The notes under the pieces: model-generated
What the model saw: only the letters and a program-made list of their open reading frames with translations
Databases searched by the model: none
What the model was told of the DNA's origin: nothing
Source of the DNA: an uncultured Brachyspira sp.
GTDB taxonomy: Bacteria; Spirochaetota; Brachyspiria; Brachyspirales; Brachyspiraceae
Reading direction: 5' to 3'
Length of the DNA stretch: 51,201 nucleotides
NCBI RefSeq assembly: GCF_944390845.1
Contig: NZ_CALXRM010000016.1
Coordinates: 1-51,201, forward strand
Shown: piece by piece, positions 35,482 to 44,149 of the stretch
Position numbering within the stretch: the stretch's first letter is position 1
Layout of the letters: every line of letters begins with the position of its first letter
Program-made: the position numbers and the translations under genes

Positions 35482-37782
35482 ATGAGATATTTGATATTGC
35501 ACGGACATTTCTACCAGCCTCCTAGAGAGAATCCCTTTTTAGGAGAAATTCAAAAAGAAGCTAGTGCATCTCCGGCTCATGATTGGAATGAAAGAATTAC
35601 TAATGAATGTTACAGTCCTAATGCTTACTCAAGAATATTAGACGGATACGGCAGAATACTTGATATGTCTAATAATTATGAATATATTAGTTTTAACTTC
35701 GGCCCTACTCTGCTTGATTATATAGCAAGAACTAGAACCGATTTATTAGGCAGAATAATAGAAGCTGATAAAAAAAGTATAGAAAGACTTGGATATGGTA
35801 ATGCCATAGCTCAAGTATATAATCATATAATACTTCCATTAGCAAAAAAAGAAGATATGAGAGTTCAAATAAAATGGGGACTCTACAATTTTGAAAAATA
35901 TTTTGGAAGAAAATCCAGCGGAATATGGCTTTCAGAAACAGCTATCAATTTAGATGTAGTTGATGCTTTATATGACTGCAGAGTAAAATTTACTATATTA
36001 TCTCCTTATCAAGCTCATTACGTAAAAAATATCACAACTGAAGATGTTTCAGGCGGAAAAATAGATACTTCAAAACCTTATTGGTTATACGGACATAATG
36101 GAAAAAGAGTTGCAGTATTTTTCTATGATCCTTATATATCTCAAGCTATAGCATTTGAACATTTGTTAACATCTTCTGATAAACTTGCTGAAAGAATAAG
36201 AAATGCTTATGGAGAAAGAAGACTTGTTAATATAGCAACTGACGGAGAAAGTTACGGACACCATGAACCATTTGCTGATATGTGTCTTGCTAGATATTTC
36301 AAAGAAAATGTTTATTATGACAATATTACTCCAACAAATTATGAACATTATTTAAGTATGTATCCTCCTATGGAAGAAGTTATACTTCATCATGGTGAAG
36401 GCGGAAGAGGTACTTCTTGGAGCTGTTCACATGGTGTAGAAAGATGGAGAAGTAATTGCGGCTGCGGCGGTTGGGACGGATGTGATTTATCTTGGAGAGG
36501 TCCTTTACGTGAAGCATTTGATATCTTAAGAAAGATGCAGGATAAATTATTTAAAACATTCTTAGACTTTACAGATGAAACTAGAAATTCTTTAAGAGAA
36601 GAGTATGTACGTGCTATGTATAATGATTTAGATGCTAAAGATTTATATGAAATATGCAGTAAATATATATCATTCAAAGAATTTGTATTTTTAATGGAAT
36701 CATATAAATATTCTTTATTTGCATATACTTCCTGCGGTTGGTTCTTTGAAGATGTATCAAGATTAGAACCCATAAAAAATATGCAGTATGCAGAACAGTC
36801 TTTCCACTATGCAAGACTATTAGTAAAAGATAAAAATGTAGACTTTGTTAATGAAGCTCATAAGGAATTTTTATCAGCTTTAGAAAGATCTATAAGCAAT
36901 AAACCGGAACATCATACTGCAAGATACTTTTATGAAAAAGAAGCAAAAGTAGATGTATTTACTAAACTATATGTAATAAACTATTTTATATTTAATCTCA
37001 TATCAAGCAATTATAAAGATAGTGATATAAATATTTTTAAACATGAAATAAAATCAACAAAAATAGATCAGCATTATGTTGAAGGTATATTAATAGATAA
37101 TATAGATGCTAATATATACTTCAGAGTTAATATGCTTCATGAAAATCATGAATTTAAAAATCAAATTCAGATTTCTGAATCTTATGAAACTTTGGATAAA
37201 AGCACAGCATATACAATGTATTTAAAAGATTTAACTTCTGATATAAGAGACAAATTGGCTGATAGTTTATTTGAAGAAGACATAAAAAAACTTGATATGT
37301 TAATGCATCAAATATATCCTGAATACAGAAAATTATTCACATATTTCAATTTAAACAGCATAACACCGGATTATGACTATAGAAGAATAATGGGGGCTAT
37401 GGCATCTCCTATACTTAGAGAAAAAATCACTGATAGAGGCAGAGATGCTTATGATGAGGTATCTGAAAATTTAAAAGACGCTAGAAATGCTGGCATATTT
37501 ATTTCAAACAGCGGTATATCTAGTTTGATAGGTGATAATATAAAAAATGCATTGAATGATTTATATGAAACAGGAAATGCTAAAATTATATATGATCTTC
37601 TTAGAGATATTAAATTCTTATCTAATAACGATATGCCTATAGACAGAAATACATTTGAAAATATATTCTATAAAATACTTCTAAAATATAGAAGCGGTTA
37701 CATAAAATTCAATAACGACGAAGAAAAACAGTCATTTAAAGAATTAGGTGCATGGCTTAACTTCAATATGGATAATATTTAA
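35482..37782 (+). CDS. GH57-type glycoside hydrolase with DUF3536 domain
   Basis: The 766-residue cytoplasmic protein (no signal peptide) has the GH57 N-terminal motif HGHFYQPPRENP, the ESCY-like segment ITNECYSPNAYSRILD, FNFGPTLLDYIARTR, a conserved GIWLSETAI region that would carry the nucleophile glutamate, and the catalytic-looking ATDGESYGHHEPFADMCLARY. The middle and C-terminal parts (from ~residue 290: GEGGRGTSWSCSHGVERWRSNCGC) match the DUF3536 extension. Relatives act on alpha-glucans such as glycogen or starch. AGGA precedes the ATG by 6 nt. It appears monocistronic. Confidence 0.9.
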   Translation: MRYLILHGHFYQPPRENPFLGEIQKEASASPAHDWNERITNECYSPNAYSRILDGYGRILDMSNNYEYISFNFGPTLLDYIARTRTDLLGRIIEADKKSIERLGYGNAIAQVYNHIILPLAKKEDMRVQIKWGLYNFEKYFGRKSSGIWLSETAINLDVVDALYDCRVKFTILSPYQAHYVKNITTEDVSGGKIDTSKPYWLYGHNGKRVAVFFYDPYISQAIAFEHLLTSSDKLAERIRNAYGERRLVNIATDGESYGHHEPFADMCLARYFKENVYYDNITPTNYEHYLSMYPPMEEVILHHGEGGRGTSWSCSHGVERWRSNCGCGGWDGCDLSWRGPLREAFDILRKMQDKLFKTFLDFTDETRNSLREEYVRAMYNDLDAKDLYEICSKYISFKEFVFLMESYKYSLFAYTSCGWFFEDVSRLEPIKNMQYAEQSFHYARLLVKDKNVDFVNEAHKEFLSALERSISNKPEHHTARYFYEKEAKVDVFTKLYVINYFIFNLISSNYKDSDINIFKHEIKSTKIDQHYVEGILIDNIDANIYFRVNMLHENHEFKNQIQISESYETLDKSTAYTMYLKDLTSDIRDKLADSLFEEDIKKLDMLMHQIYPEYRKLFTYFNLNSITPDYDYRRIMGAMASPILREKITDRGRDAYDEVSENLKDARNAGIFISNSGISSLIGDNIKNALNDLYETGNAKIIYDLLRDIKFLSNNDMPIDRNTFENIFYKILLKYRSGYIKFNNDEEKQSFKELGAWLNFNMDNI

Positions 37783-37792
37783 TTTATATATA

Positions 37793-37838
37793 ACTAATGA
37801 GTAATAAAAATCAAAAATTTATTTTATTACTCATTAGT
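37793..37838. terminator. Shared hairpin between convergent genes
   Basis: Arms ACTAATGAGTAATAAAA (37793-37809) and TTTTATTACTCATTAGT (37822-37838) are perfectly complementary over 17 bp around a 12-nt loop. The right arm includes the last codons and the stop of the minus-strand gene that ends at 37827. The stem is A+T-rich with no long T-run beyond it, so it may act as a bidirectional terminator or as a 3'-end processing barrier. Confidence 0.6.
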
Positions 37839-38276
37839 ATTTCTAATCATTAAACTTCCATTAATTAAACTTATAACAACAGAAAAAGAATCATTAGTAT
37901 AACAATCAACATTTATTCTAATAACTCTGCCTTTATCTGCAGAATTTTTTGCAAGCTCTATTTTTCCATCAGGCGACTTCCCAAAATTATAATTAGTTGT
38001 AATGTAATAGCCTTCATTTTTCCATAAGTAATTTGCATATTTCACACTATAACTCATAACATCATCTACATTATGAAAAGTTAATATTTTTATATCACCG
38101 CCTTCTGAAATATCTTCTCTAGGATGCACTTTTAAACCTGTAACCTTATTAACTGAAGATATAGCATCAACTCCTATAGTATAAAGCTCATCGTATGGCT
38201 TTTCCTTAGCAACAAAAAGGTATGTTACAACTGCTGCAATTACAATTATAATCGTAGTAGGTATTATTCTCTTCAT
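37827..38276 (-). CDS. Unknown membrane-anchored protein
   Basis: The 149-residue protein has one N-terminal membrane segment (RIIPTTIIIVIAAVVTYLFVA) and a ~120-residue outer domain (ILTFHNVDDVMSYSVKYANYLWKNEGYYITTNYN...VIRINVDCYTNDSFSVVISLING) that is probably alpha/beta. I do not recognise the family. It is the third gene of a likely operon after rlmE and the RseC-like gene, 35 nt after the latter. Confidence 0.75.
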   Translation of the reverse strand: MKRIIPTTIIIVIAAVVTYLFVAKEKPYDELYTIGVDAISSVNKVTGLKVHPREDISEGGDIKILTFHNVDDVMSYSVKYANYLWKNEGYYITTNYNFGKSPDGKIELAKNSADKGRVIRINVDCYTNDSFSVVISLINGSLMIRNTNE

Positions 38277-38311
38277 ATATAAAAAAACCTTTATTAAAAA
38301 CTTATAAAAAA

Positions 38312-38734
38312 TTATTCTTTATTATCTTTTATAACGTCATTCTTACAAATAATATTAGCTATTATTTTATTGTCTTTCTTTAATTTTTGTATTCCCCAAA
38401 TGACATATATAAAAAATACAACAAATGAAAATATAGGGCCAAGATTATGTGAAATATTAATAAGCTTTGATACTAACTCGCCTATAAAATAACCTGCTAT
38501 GAGACATATCAAAGGAATAACATAAACAAAAAAATTAGTTCCCCTTTTCAATTCTTCAACTTCAATTACTACACTATCTCCTTTATTCGCATTTATTCTA
38601 TTAAAAGCCCTTAATACAATAGGTTTTCCTCTTGAACATATAGTGCATCCGTCACAACTAGAACCTCTTTGTAATTCAACTTTGGCTATATTGTTATTAT
38701 ATGTTTCTAATACTAAAGCAAATTCTCTTTTCAT
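38312..38734 (-). CDS. RseC/MucC-family (SoxR-reducing system) membrane protein
   Basis: The 140-residue protein has a Cys cluster near residue 23 (SSCDGCTICSRG), a beta barrel-like part (RAFNRINANKGDSVVIEVEE) and two membrane segments (FFVYVIPLICLIAGYFIGEL and LGPIFSFVVFFIYVIWGI). This is the layout of RseC/MucC proteins, which bind an iron-sulfur or heme-like centre and take part in SoxR reduction or sigma-E control, often beside Rnf complexes. No Rnf gene lies in this window. It is the middle gene of the rlmE unit, 26 nt after rlmE. Confidence 0.85.
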   Translation of the reverse strand: MKREFALVLETYNNNIAKVELQRGSSCDGCTICSRGKPIVLRAFNRINANKGDSVVIEVEELKRGTNFFVYVIPLICLIAGYFIGELVSKLINISHNLGPIFSFVVFFIYVIWGIQKLKKDNKIIANIICKNDVIKDNKE

Positions 38735-38760
38735 TATTTATTATCCTACTAATATTTTAA

Positions 38761-39348
38761 TCATAATTTCTTAAAACTTTTACAAAATAAAAATACTTCT
38801 CTGCTTTCATCTCTTGAACTTTTTGGCTTAAATACATTTACAGTTTCAAAATATTCAGAAAGCTCTTTTTTAAAATCCTGCAAATCTTTACCGTCAAAAA
38901 CCTTTATAAAAAAATGTCCCTCATTTTTTAAAACGTCTTTAGCTAAATTAAATATAGCTCTGCATAAAGCAATCGACCTAAAATGATTAGTTTCCCTATC
39001 AGAAGTTGTATTAGGCATAGCATCACTTACAACAACATCAAACTCAACATTGTCAAAAGTAGAACTATCCATATCCTTTATATCACCCAATATAAAAGTA
39101 AATCTTTGATGAGCAAAAGAATTCGGCAATATATCAACCCCTACAACTGAACCGCTTTTCAATATTTTATTAAGCATATATTGACTGAATGATCCTGGAG
39201 AACAGCCCACATCAAGAACTCTATCAGATGATTTTATAAACTTAAACTTATTTTGTGCTTCTTCCAATTTGAAAACACTTCTAGCTTTATAATTTTCTTC
39301 TTTAGCTTTTTTAAAATAAAAATCTTGTACCTTTTTCATTAAGTTCAA
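38761..39348 (-). CDS. rlmE: 23S rRNA (uridine-2'-O-) methyltransferase, RlmE/FtsJ family
   Basis: The 195-residue protein has the FtsJ fold and its K-D-K-E tetrad regions: KARSVFKLEEAQNKF (K), VLDVGCSPGSFSQYML (SAM loop), VVSDAMPNTTSDRETNHFRS (D), GHFFIKVFDGKDL (K), and ...SSRDESREVFLFCK (E/K). RlmE 2'-O-methylates U2552 in the A-loop of 23S rRNA. Length is normal. It is the first gene of a three-gene unit. Start may be Met1 or Met4; no strong ribosome site is visible. Confidence 0.9.
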   Translation of the reverse strand: MNLMKKVQDFYFKKAKEENYKARSVFKLEEAQNKFKFIKSSDRVLDVGCSPGSFSQYMLNKILKSGSVVGVDILPNSFAHQRFTFILGDIKDMDSSTFDNVEFDVVVSDAMPNTTSDRETNHFRSIALCRAIFNLAKDVLKNEGHFFIKVFDGKDLQDFKKELSEYFETVNVFKPKSSRDESREVFLFCKSFKKL

Positions 39349-39399
39349 ACCTAAATATTTTATTATGATTAGTTTTAGATATTATAATATATAAAAAAT

Positions 39400-39437
39400 A
39401 AAAGCAATAGACTTTATTCAAGCCTATTGCTTTTTTA
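39400..39437. terminator. Bidirectional intrinsic terminator
   Basis: Arms AAGCAATAG (39402-39410) and CTATTGCTT (39424-39432) are flanked on the plus strand by TTTTTT and on the minus strand by TTTTATTTTTTAT. It mainly serves the TPR gene that ends at 39463. Confidence 0.8.
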
Positions 39438-39462
39438 TCAATCAAAAATTAAATATTATTTT

Positions 39463-40869
39463 TTATAATACCCAATTTAATTTTTCCTCTGTCCTTGTAA
39501 CACCTACAGGTAAATTAGTAAGAGCCGCTTTCTCTACTAAATTTTCTAATCTTTTAATACCAACTATATCTATTCTTGACATAGCAGCATATCTTATAGC
39601 ATCAGGGCTAACCATAGCACAAGTTATAAGTATAGAATTAGGAATATTAGCACTTACAGAATATTCATATAAACATACAAGCTCATCATTAAATATAGGG
39701 CTGTAAGACGTTCTAAAATACACTACCTTTTTTGGAGCATGTGCACTATTGCTTTCTTTAGCAAATACTATCAAATACTTTTTATCTGTAGTTTTTAATG
39801 AATAAGGTATAAGACCTATACTTGCTACAACTTTTAAAGCAACATTGATAAACTCTTCTCCCTCCAATTTGAAAAACTTTTTAATATTTTCGCTGTATCT
39901 TGAATCTTTATAATTATTAAGCTTCTCATTAGCATCTCTATAATTAGGGTCTATTACTATAATACCCTCTAATATCTCAATAGATTTATTGACATTTCCA
40001 ACTATATCATAACATTCAGAAAGAGTATAAAGTATTGCTAAATTTAAGTCTTTATCATAGCTTTCATAACTTATAGCTTTTTCTAAACTTTTTATAGCCG
40101 ATTCAATGCTCTCAAGTTTAATATAACAAAGACCCATTTCATATAATGATTTTACAGAATATTCTTTATCTTTATATGAAATAGCATAATGTTTAATAGC
40201 TGTTTTATAATCCTCTCTGCCTTTATAAGCTCTTCCCAAATTATAATTTAATGCTGCATCATCTGGGAATTTTTTAGCTATTGTATTCATCATGGATATA
40301 GCTTCATTATAGTTACCTAAATTAACAAAACAAAAAGCCTTGTATTTTAAAGCTTCCGAATTATTAGGCTGAATATCTAATGCATCAGAAAAATATTTTA
40401 CTGCTGTATCATACTGCCTATTTTCATAATATATAGCACCTACTTCAGTATCAACTATTAATCTATAATCTTCTATTTTTAATAAAGTAAGATATTGAGC
40501 TAAAGCCTCAGCTTTTTTATCTATTTTACATAAAGCTCTAGCTAATGCCAAAATGGTTTCTGGATCCTTATCTCCATCATCTATAGCATGTCTATATTCA
40601 ACTATAGCAAATGAATATTCTTCCATTCTAGCATAACAATTAGCTATCATAGTATGTATTTTAGCTCTCTTTACTCCAGACTTATCTTTTGCTAAAACTT
40701 CTTTTAGCTTTAATAAAGCAAGATCATCTTTACCTTCCGAAATGAGGGCGTCAACCCTATCCATATCAGAACCTTTATAATGCTTATTGCCAAATAATAC
40801 TTTCCTTAAGATAAGCAATAGTGTAACAAATACACATATAAATACTATAATATAAATACTATAATTCAT
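39463..40869 (-). CDS. Membrane-anchored TPR protein
   Basis: The 468-residue protein has an N-terminal membrane segment (YSIYIIVFICVFVTLLLILRKVLFG), then about seven TPR units (residues ~35-325; for example AKIHTMIANCYARMEEYSFAIVEYRHAI and AALNYNLGRAYKGREDYKTAIKHYAIS). A C-terminal ~140-residue domain (EEFINVALKVVASIGLIPYSLKTTDKKYLIVFAKE...RIDIVGIKRLENLVEKA) resembles a restriction-endonuclease-like or Mrr-type fold seen in other spirochaete TPR proteins, but I am not sure of this. It probably scaffolds a membrane-associated complex. Confidence 0.8.
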   Translation of the reverse strand: MNYSIYIIVFICVFVTLLLILRKVLFGNKHYKGSDMDRVDALISEGKDDLALLKLKEVLAKDKSGVKRAKIHTMIANCYARMEEYSFAIVEYRHAIDDGDKDPETILALARALCKIDKKAEALAQYLTLLKIEDYRLIVDTEVGAIYYENRQYDTAVKYFSDALDIQPNNSEALKYKAFCFVNLGNYNEAISMMNTIAKKFPDDAALNYNLGRAYKGREDYKTAIKHYAISYKDKEYSVKSLYEMGLCYIKLESIESAIKSLEKAISYESYDKDLNLAILYTLSECYDIVGNVNKSIEILEGIIVIDPNYRDANEKLNNYKDSRYSENIKKFFKLEGEEFINVALKVVASIGLIPYSLKTTDKKYLIVFAKESNSAHAPKKVVYFRTSYSPIFNDELVCLYEYSVSANIPNSILITCAMVSPDAIRYAAMSRIDIVGIKRLENLVEKAALTNLPVGVTRTEEKLNWVL

Positions 40870-40898
40870 ACTCTATTCTTTATTTTTTTAATTTCTAT

Positions 40899-40927
40899 AC
40901 TATATATAAATTCGGAATTATTTTCAA
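40899..40927 (-). promoter_or_regulatory. Promoter of the membrane-anchored TPR gene
   Basis: On the minus strand TTGAAA (40927-40922), 17 nt, TATAGT (40904-40899), about 29 nt before the ATG. Confidence 0.6.
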
Positions 40928-40951
40928 TATTTTAATATAAATTTATCCAAA

Positions 40952-43588
40952 TTATTTTTTAAATAATCTCATAAATATTTTAAAAATCTCAGCAGCAGCA
41001 ATAACAATTAGAGAAACTCCAATAATTTTTAACCAAGTATTTACACTTAAAGGTACAGTATTGAAGAATCCTCCAGCATATTGAGTTGCCAATATTTGTA
41101 ATATAAAAGTAACTCCAATACTTAAAAGCATTAACTTATTATTCAAAAAGTATTTAAATACACTATCGAATCCTAATTCTCTGCTATTAAATGAATTGAA
41201 TATCTGGAACATTACAAACATAGCAAATAGTACAGTAGACTGTTCTGCTTCAGCAACATTAAGTATATTTAATTTACTTTGAAGCATAAATAATGTAATC
41301 ATAACAGTAGCTGAAAATACTATTTTGAATATCATCTTTTTAGATACAATGCTTGCATTTCTTTTTGTAGGCATTCTTTTCATCAAGTTATCTCTAATAG
41401 GCTCAAGTCCTAAAGCAATAGCAGGAGGTCCGTCCATAATAATGTTTATCCATAATAACTGTATAGCAGAAAATGGAGATTTTAATCCTGTTAATGTAGA
41501 GATAAGAACAACTACTACAGAAGCCAAGTTAACTGTAAGCTGAAACTGTATAAATCTTTGGAAATTGTCATATATTCCTCTGCCCCACTGAACAGCTTTT
41601 ACTATAGTAGCAAATGAGTCATCAAGAAGAACTATATCGCTAGCCTCTTTTGATACTTCAGTTCCTGTTATACCCATAGCAACACCAACATCGGCATTCT
41701 TAATAGCAGGAGCATCATTAATACCATCACCAGTAACAGCAACAACATTACCCATTTCTTTTATAGCATTAACTACACGCATTTTTACTGTAGGAGTACT
41801 TCTAGCTATAACTGATATCTTACTTAAATTCTGTTTTAATGTGTTATCGTCCATGGCATCAATGTCTTTTGCTTCAAGAACAATGCTATTTTCATTAAGT
41901 ATCTTTAATTCTCTTGCAATTGCAGTAGCAGTAACTATATTATCACCTGTAAGCATTTTTATGTTTATTCCAGCACTTCTGCATTGGTCAACAGCATCAT
42001 AAACCTCTTTTCTTACTGGGTCAGATATAGCAACAAATCCGTCATATATCATATCGCTTTCAAGTTTTTCTCTGATATTTTCAACATTATCAGAAACAAC
42101 TTTATGAGCAAATGCTATTACTCTTTTAGCTTCATTTTGGAATTGTTCTATAGCTTTTTCAATTCCTTTTTTCTCATCATCACTGATACTGCACATAGCC
42201 ATTATTTTTTCTGGGCTTCCTTTAGTAAATACTATAGTTTCATTTTCAACTTTAGCAACTGTAGTCATATTTTTAGTATCTGATGAGAAAGGATATTCAT
42301 ATACAATTTTTGATTTTTCTCTTATCTCTTTATAATTAAATCCTGATTTACTAGCTGCCACAAGCAATGCACATTCTGTTGGGTTTCCTAAGAACTTAGC
42401 AATGCCGTCTTTATAATCAACATCTGCTGTAGAGTTAATAGCAAAGTTTTTTATAATCTTTTCATTCTTTATATTTTCAGGCTCTATGTATTCACCATTA
42501 GCAAATAATTTATTTAATGTCATTTTATTTTCTGTAAGAGTACCAGTCTTATCTGAACAAATAACATTAACGCTTCCTATAGTCTCACAAGCTACCATCT
42601 TCTTTACTAATGCATTTTGTCTAGCCATTTTTATAATATTAATAGACAAAGAAACAGCAACTATTGTTGGAAGTCCCTCTGGTACTGAAGCTACAATCAA
42701 TACTATACTTGTAATGAATGCCTCTGAAATAGTATCAAAACTAGCATTTCCTGTTCTTATAAAATTAACTACCTGTATAATAAATACTATTACAGCAGCA
42801 GTTATACCGAACATGGCTATTCTTTTACCTAACTGAGCAAGTTTTTCTTGTAAAGGTGTAGAAGTCTTTTTAGTTTTTGATAACTCTCTAGCTATTTTAC
42901 CAAACTCTGTAGTATCTCCTACAGATGTAACTACCATTTTACCATTACCTGTAGTAACAAATGATCCAGAATAAGCCATATTTATTCTTTCAGCTACTGG
43001 AGTTTTCACATCGGATAATAAAGCTTCAGCATCTTTTTCTACTGGTTCACTTTCACCTGTTAAAGCTGATTCATCAATATTTAATGATACGCTTTCAAGA
43101 AGTCTTCCGTCAGCAGGAAGTTTATTTCCTGTTTCTATAAAAGCAATATCACCTACTAATAAATCTTTTTGATTTATTATTTCTATATTACCGTCTCTTA
43201 TAACTTTTACTCTAATATCTTCATTAATACTATTTAATGCCTCAAATGCTTTGGCACTTTTACCTTCCATAACTATAGTAATAGTAATTGATAAACTTAT
43301 AGCTAAAAATATACCTAAGCATTCTAAAAAGTCAGCATGGCCTCCGTTAAAATAAGCAACAGTATTTACACCTATAGCTATAATACCAGCAAATATAAGC
43401 ATTAATATCATAGGTTCTTTTAATGCTTCTAATATTTTCTGAAGTAATGTAGCACCTTTTTCCTTTGTAAAACTGTTTGAACCGTATTTTTCCAAACTTT
43501 TCTTTCTGCCGTCTTCTGTTAAACCTACTTTAGGATCAACATTCAGGGTCTTTAGAATATCATCTTTACTTCCTAAAAAACTGTCCAT
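40952..43588 (-). CDS. P-type cation-transporting ATPase (Ca2+/Mn2+ type IIA/IIB)
   Basis: The 878-residue pump has all P-type signatures: actuator TGES (177-180), PEGLP in the fourth membrane segment (303-307), the phosphorylated Asp346 in CSDKTGTLT, MLTGDN and VTGDGINDAPA. The membrane-six motif NIIMDGPPAIALG and the N-terminal cation-ATPase domain place it with Ca2+-type pumps. It exports a divalent cation at the cost of ATP. The leader contains a yybP-ykoY riboswitch, a Mn2+ sensor, so the physiological substrate may be Mn2+ rather than, or in addition to, Ca2+. GAGAGGT precedes the ATG by about 7 nt. No gene follows it closely, so it is monocistronic. Confidence 0.93.
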   Translation of the reverse strand: MDSFLGSKDDILKTLNVDPKVGLTEDGRKKSLEKYGSNSFTKEKGATLLQKILEALKEPMILMLIFAGIIAIGVNTVAYFNGGHADFLECLGIFLAISLSITITIVMEGKSAKAFEALNSINEDIRVKVIRDGNIEIINQKDLLVGDIAFIETGNKLPADGRLLESVSLNIDESALTGESEPVEKDAEALLSDVKTPVAERINMAYSGSFVTTGNGKMVVTSVGDTTEFGKIARELSKTKKTSTPLQEKLAQLGKRIAMFGITAAVIVFIIQVVNFIRTGNASFDTISEAFITSIVLIVASVPEGLPTIVAVSLSINIIKMARQNALVKKMVACETIGSVNVICSDKTGTLTENKMTLNKLFANGEYIEPENIKNEKIIKNFAINSTADVDYKDGIAKFLGNPTECALLVAASKSGFNYKEIREKSKIVYEYPFSSDTKNMTTVAKVENETIVFTKGSPEKIMAMCSISDDEKKGIEKAIEQFQNEAKRVIAFAHKVVSDNVENIREKLESDMIYDGFVAISDPVRKEVYDAVDQCRSAGINIKMLTGDNIVTATAIARELKILNENSIVLEAKDIDAMDDNTLKQNLSKISVIARSTPTVKMRVVNAIKEMGNVVAVTGDGINDAPAIKNADVGVAMGITGTEVSKEASDIVLLDDSFATIVKAVQWGRGIYDNFQRFIQFQLTVNLASVVVVLISTLTGLKSPFSAIQLLWINIIMDGPPAIALGLEPIRDNLMKRMPTKRNASIVSKKMIFKIVFSATVMITLFMLQSKLNILNVAEAEQSTVLFAMFVMFQIFNSFNSRELGFDSVFKYFLNNKLMLLSIGVTFILQILATQYAGGFFNTVPLSVNTWLKIIGVSLIVIAAAEIFKIFMRLFKK

Positions 43589-43640
43589 AAAAAACTACCT
43601 CTCATTTAATTAATTATTTTTATAAAAAGAAAAAATGCAT

Positions 43641-43715
43641 AAAAAAAGACTCATGCATAAATAAATCATTAAAGAATATTAAACTAATCCTTAAAGATTT
43701 ATTTATACTTGAGTC
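43641..43715 (-). terminator. Riboswitch-controlled intrinsic terminator
   Basis: On the minus strand GACTCA (43715-43710) begins a long stem that continues with AAATAAATC pairing to GATTTATTT, closes with TGAGTC (43653-43648) and is followed by seven T residues (43647-43641). Its 5' arm overlaps the 3' side of the aptamer's closing stem by a few bases. Metal binding can therefore be coupled to read-through. Confidence 0.82.
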
Positions 43716-43805
43716 TCATTAATTAAGGCTTGCCAAACTCTACCAATTAAGAGCTGCGATGTTGACTTTGCCGCGTAAGATACGCCAATTACTCCCTCAT
43801 GAGTA
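43715..43805 (-). promoter_or_regulatory. yybP-ykoY (Mn2+) riboswitch aptamer
   Basis: The minus-strand leader shows the conserved pieces of this class in order: closing stem CTCAT/ATGAG, GGGAGTAA in the first loop, a short hairpin (GGCG...CGC), GCAAAGTCAACATCG, a hairpin GCTCT...AGAGT, and TGGCAAGCC before the closing strand. It lies directly upstream of a P-type cation ATPase gene, a usual target of the class, and is followed by an intrinsic terminator. Mn2+ binding is expected to prevent termination and raise pump expression. Confidence 0.85.
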
Positions 43806-43815
43806 TTTGATTATG

Positions 43816-44149
43816 TATGAAAGTATTATAACAAATAAAAAAATAATGTCAATATATTGTAAAGAAAAAACATATCTTTTTTAATATCTTTACACTAAAT
43901 AACATAATATAAAAATAGTTAAATATATAAATAAACCTATTATAGTTCATAAAAAATAAATATTAAATATTGACTTTTAATGTACTTTATATATCCTTTT
44001 AAATATATAATAAAAGGTAAATTAATATGATAATATGAAATCTCTAAATAATACCTCAATTAATTTTTTAAAAAATACTGTAATACATAATCTTTTAAGC
44101 AATCTTTTTATAACAAAATAGTATATTTATTAATGTTGGGAGTATAATT
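43816..44149. other. Gene-free interval between divergent ATPase and lipoprotein genes
   Basis: This A+T-rich gap holds the promoters of two divergent units. A TTGACT at 43971-43976 may be a -35 box for the lipoprotein gene, but the -10 box is unclear. A 28-codon open frame from 44036 (MKSLNNTSINFLK...) has no ribosome site and is not called as a gene. Confidence 0.4.

Noticed and set aside
43700-43810. tRNA gene upstream of the ATPase.
   Set aside because: Parts looked structured, but the order of conserved segments matches the yybP-ykoY aptamer and no anticodon arm is present.
44036-44122. A 28-codon frame (MKSLNNTSINFLK...) before the lipoprotein gene.
   Set aside because: No ribosome site, no similarity, and typical of chance frames in A+T-rich DNA.
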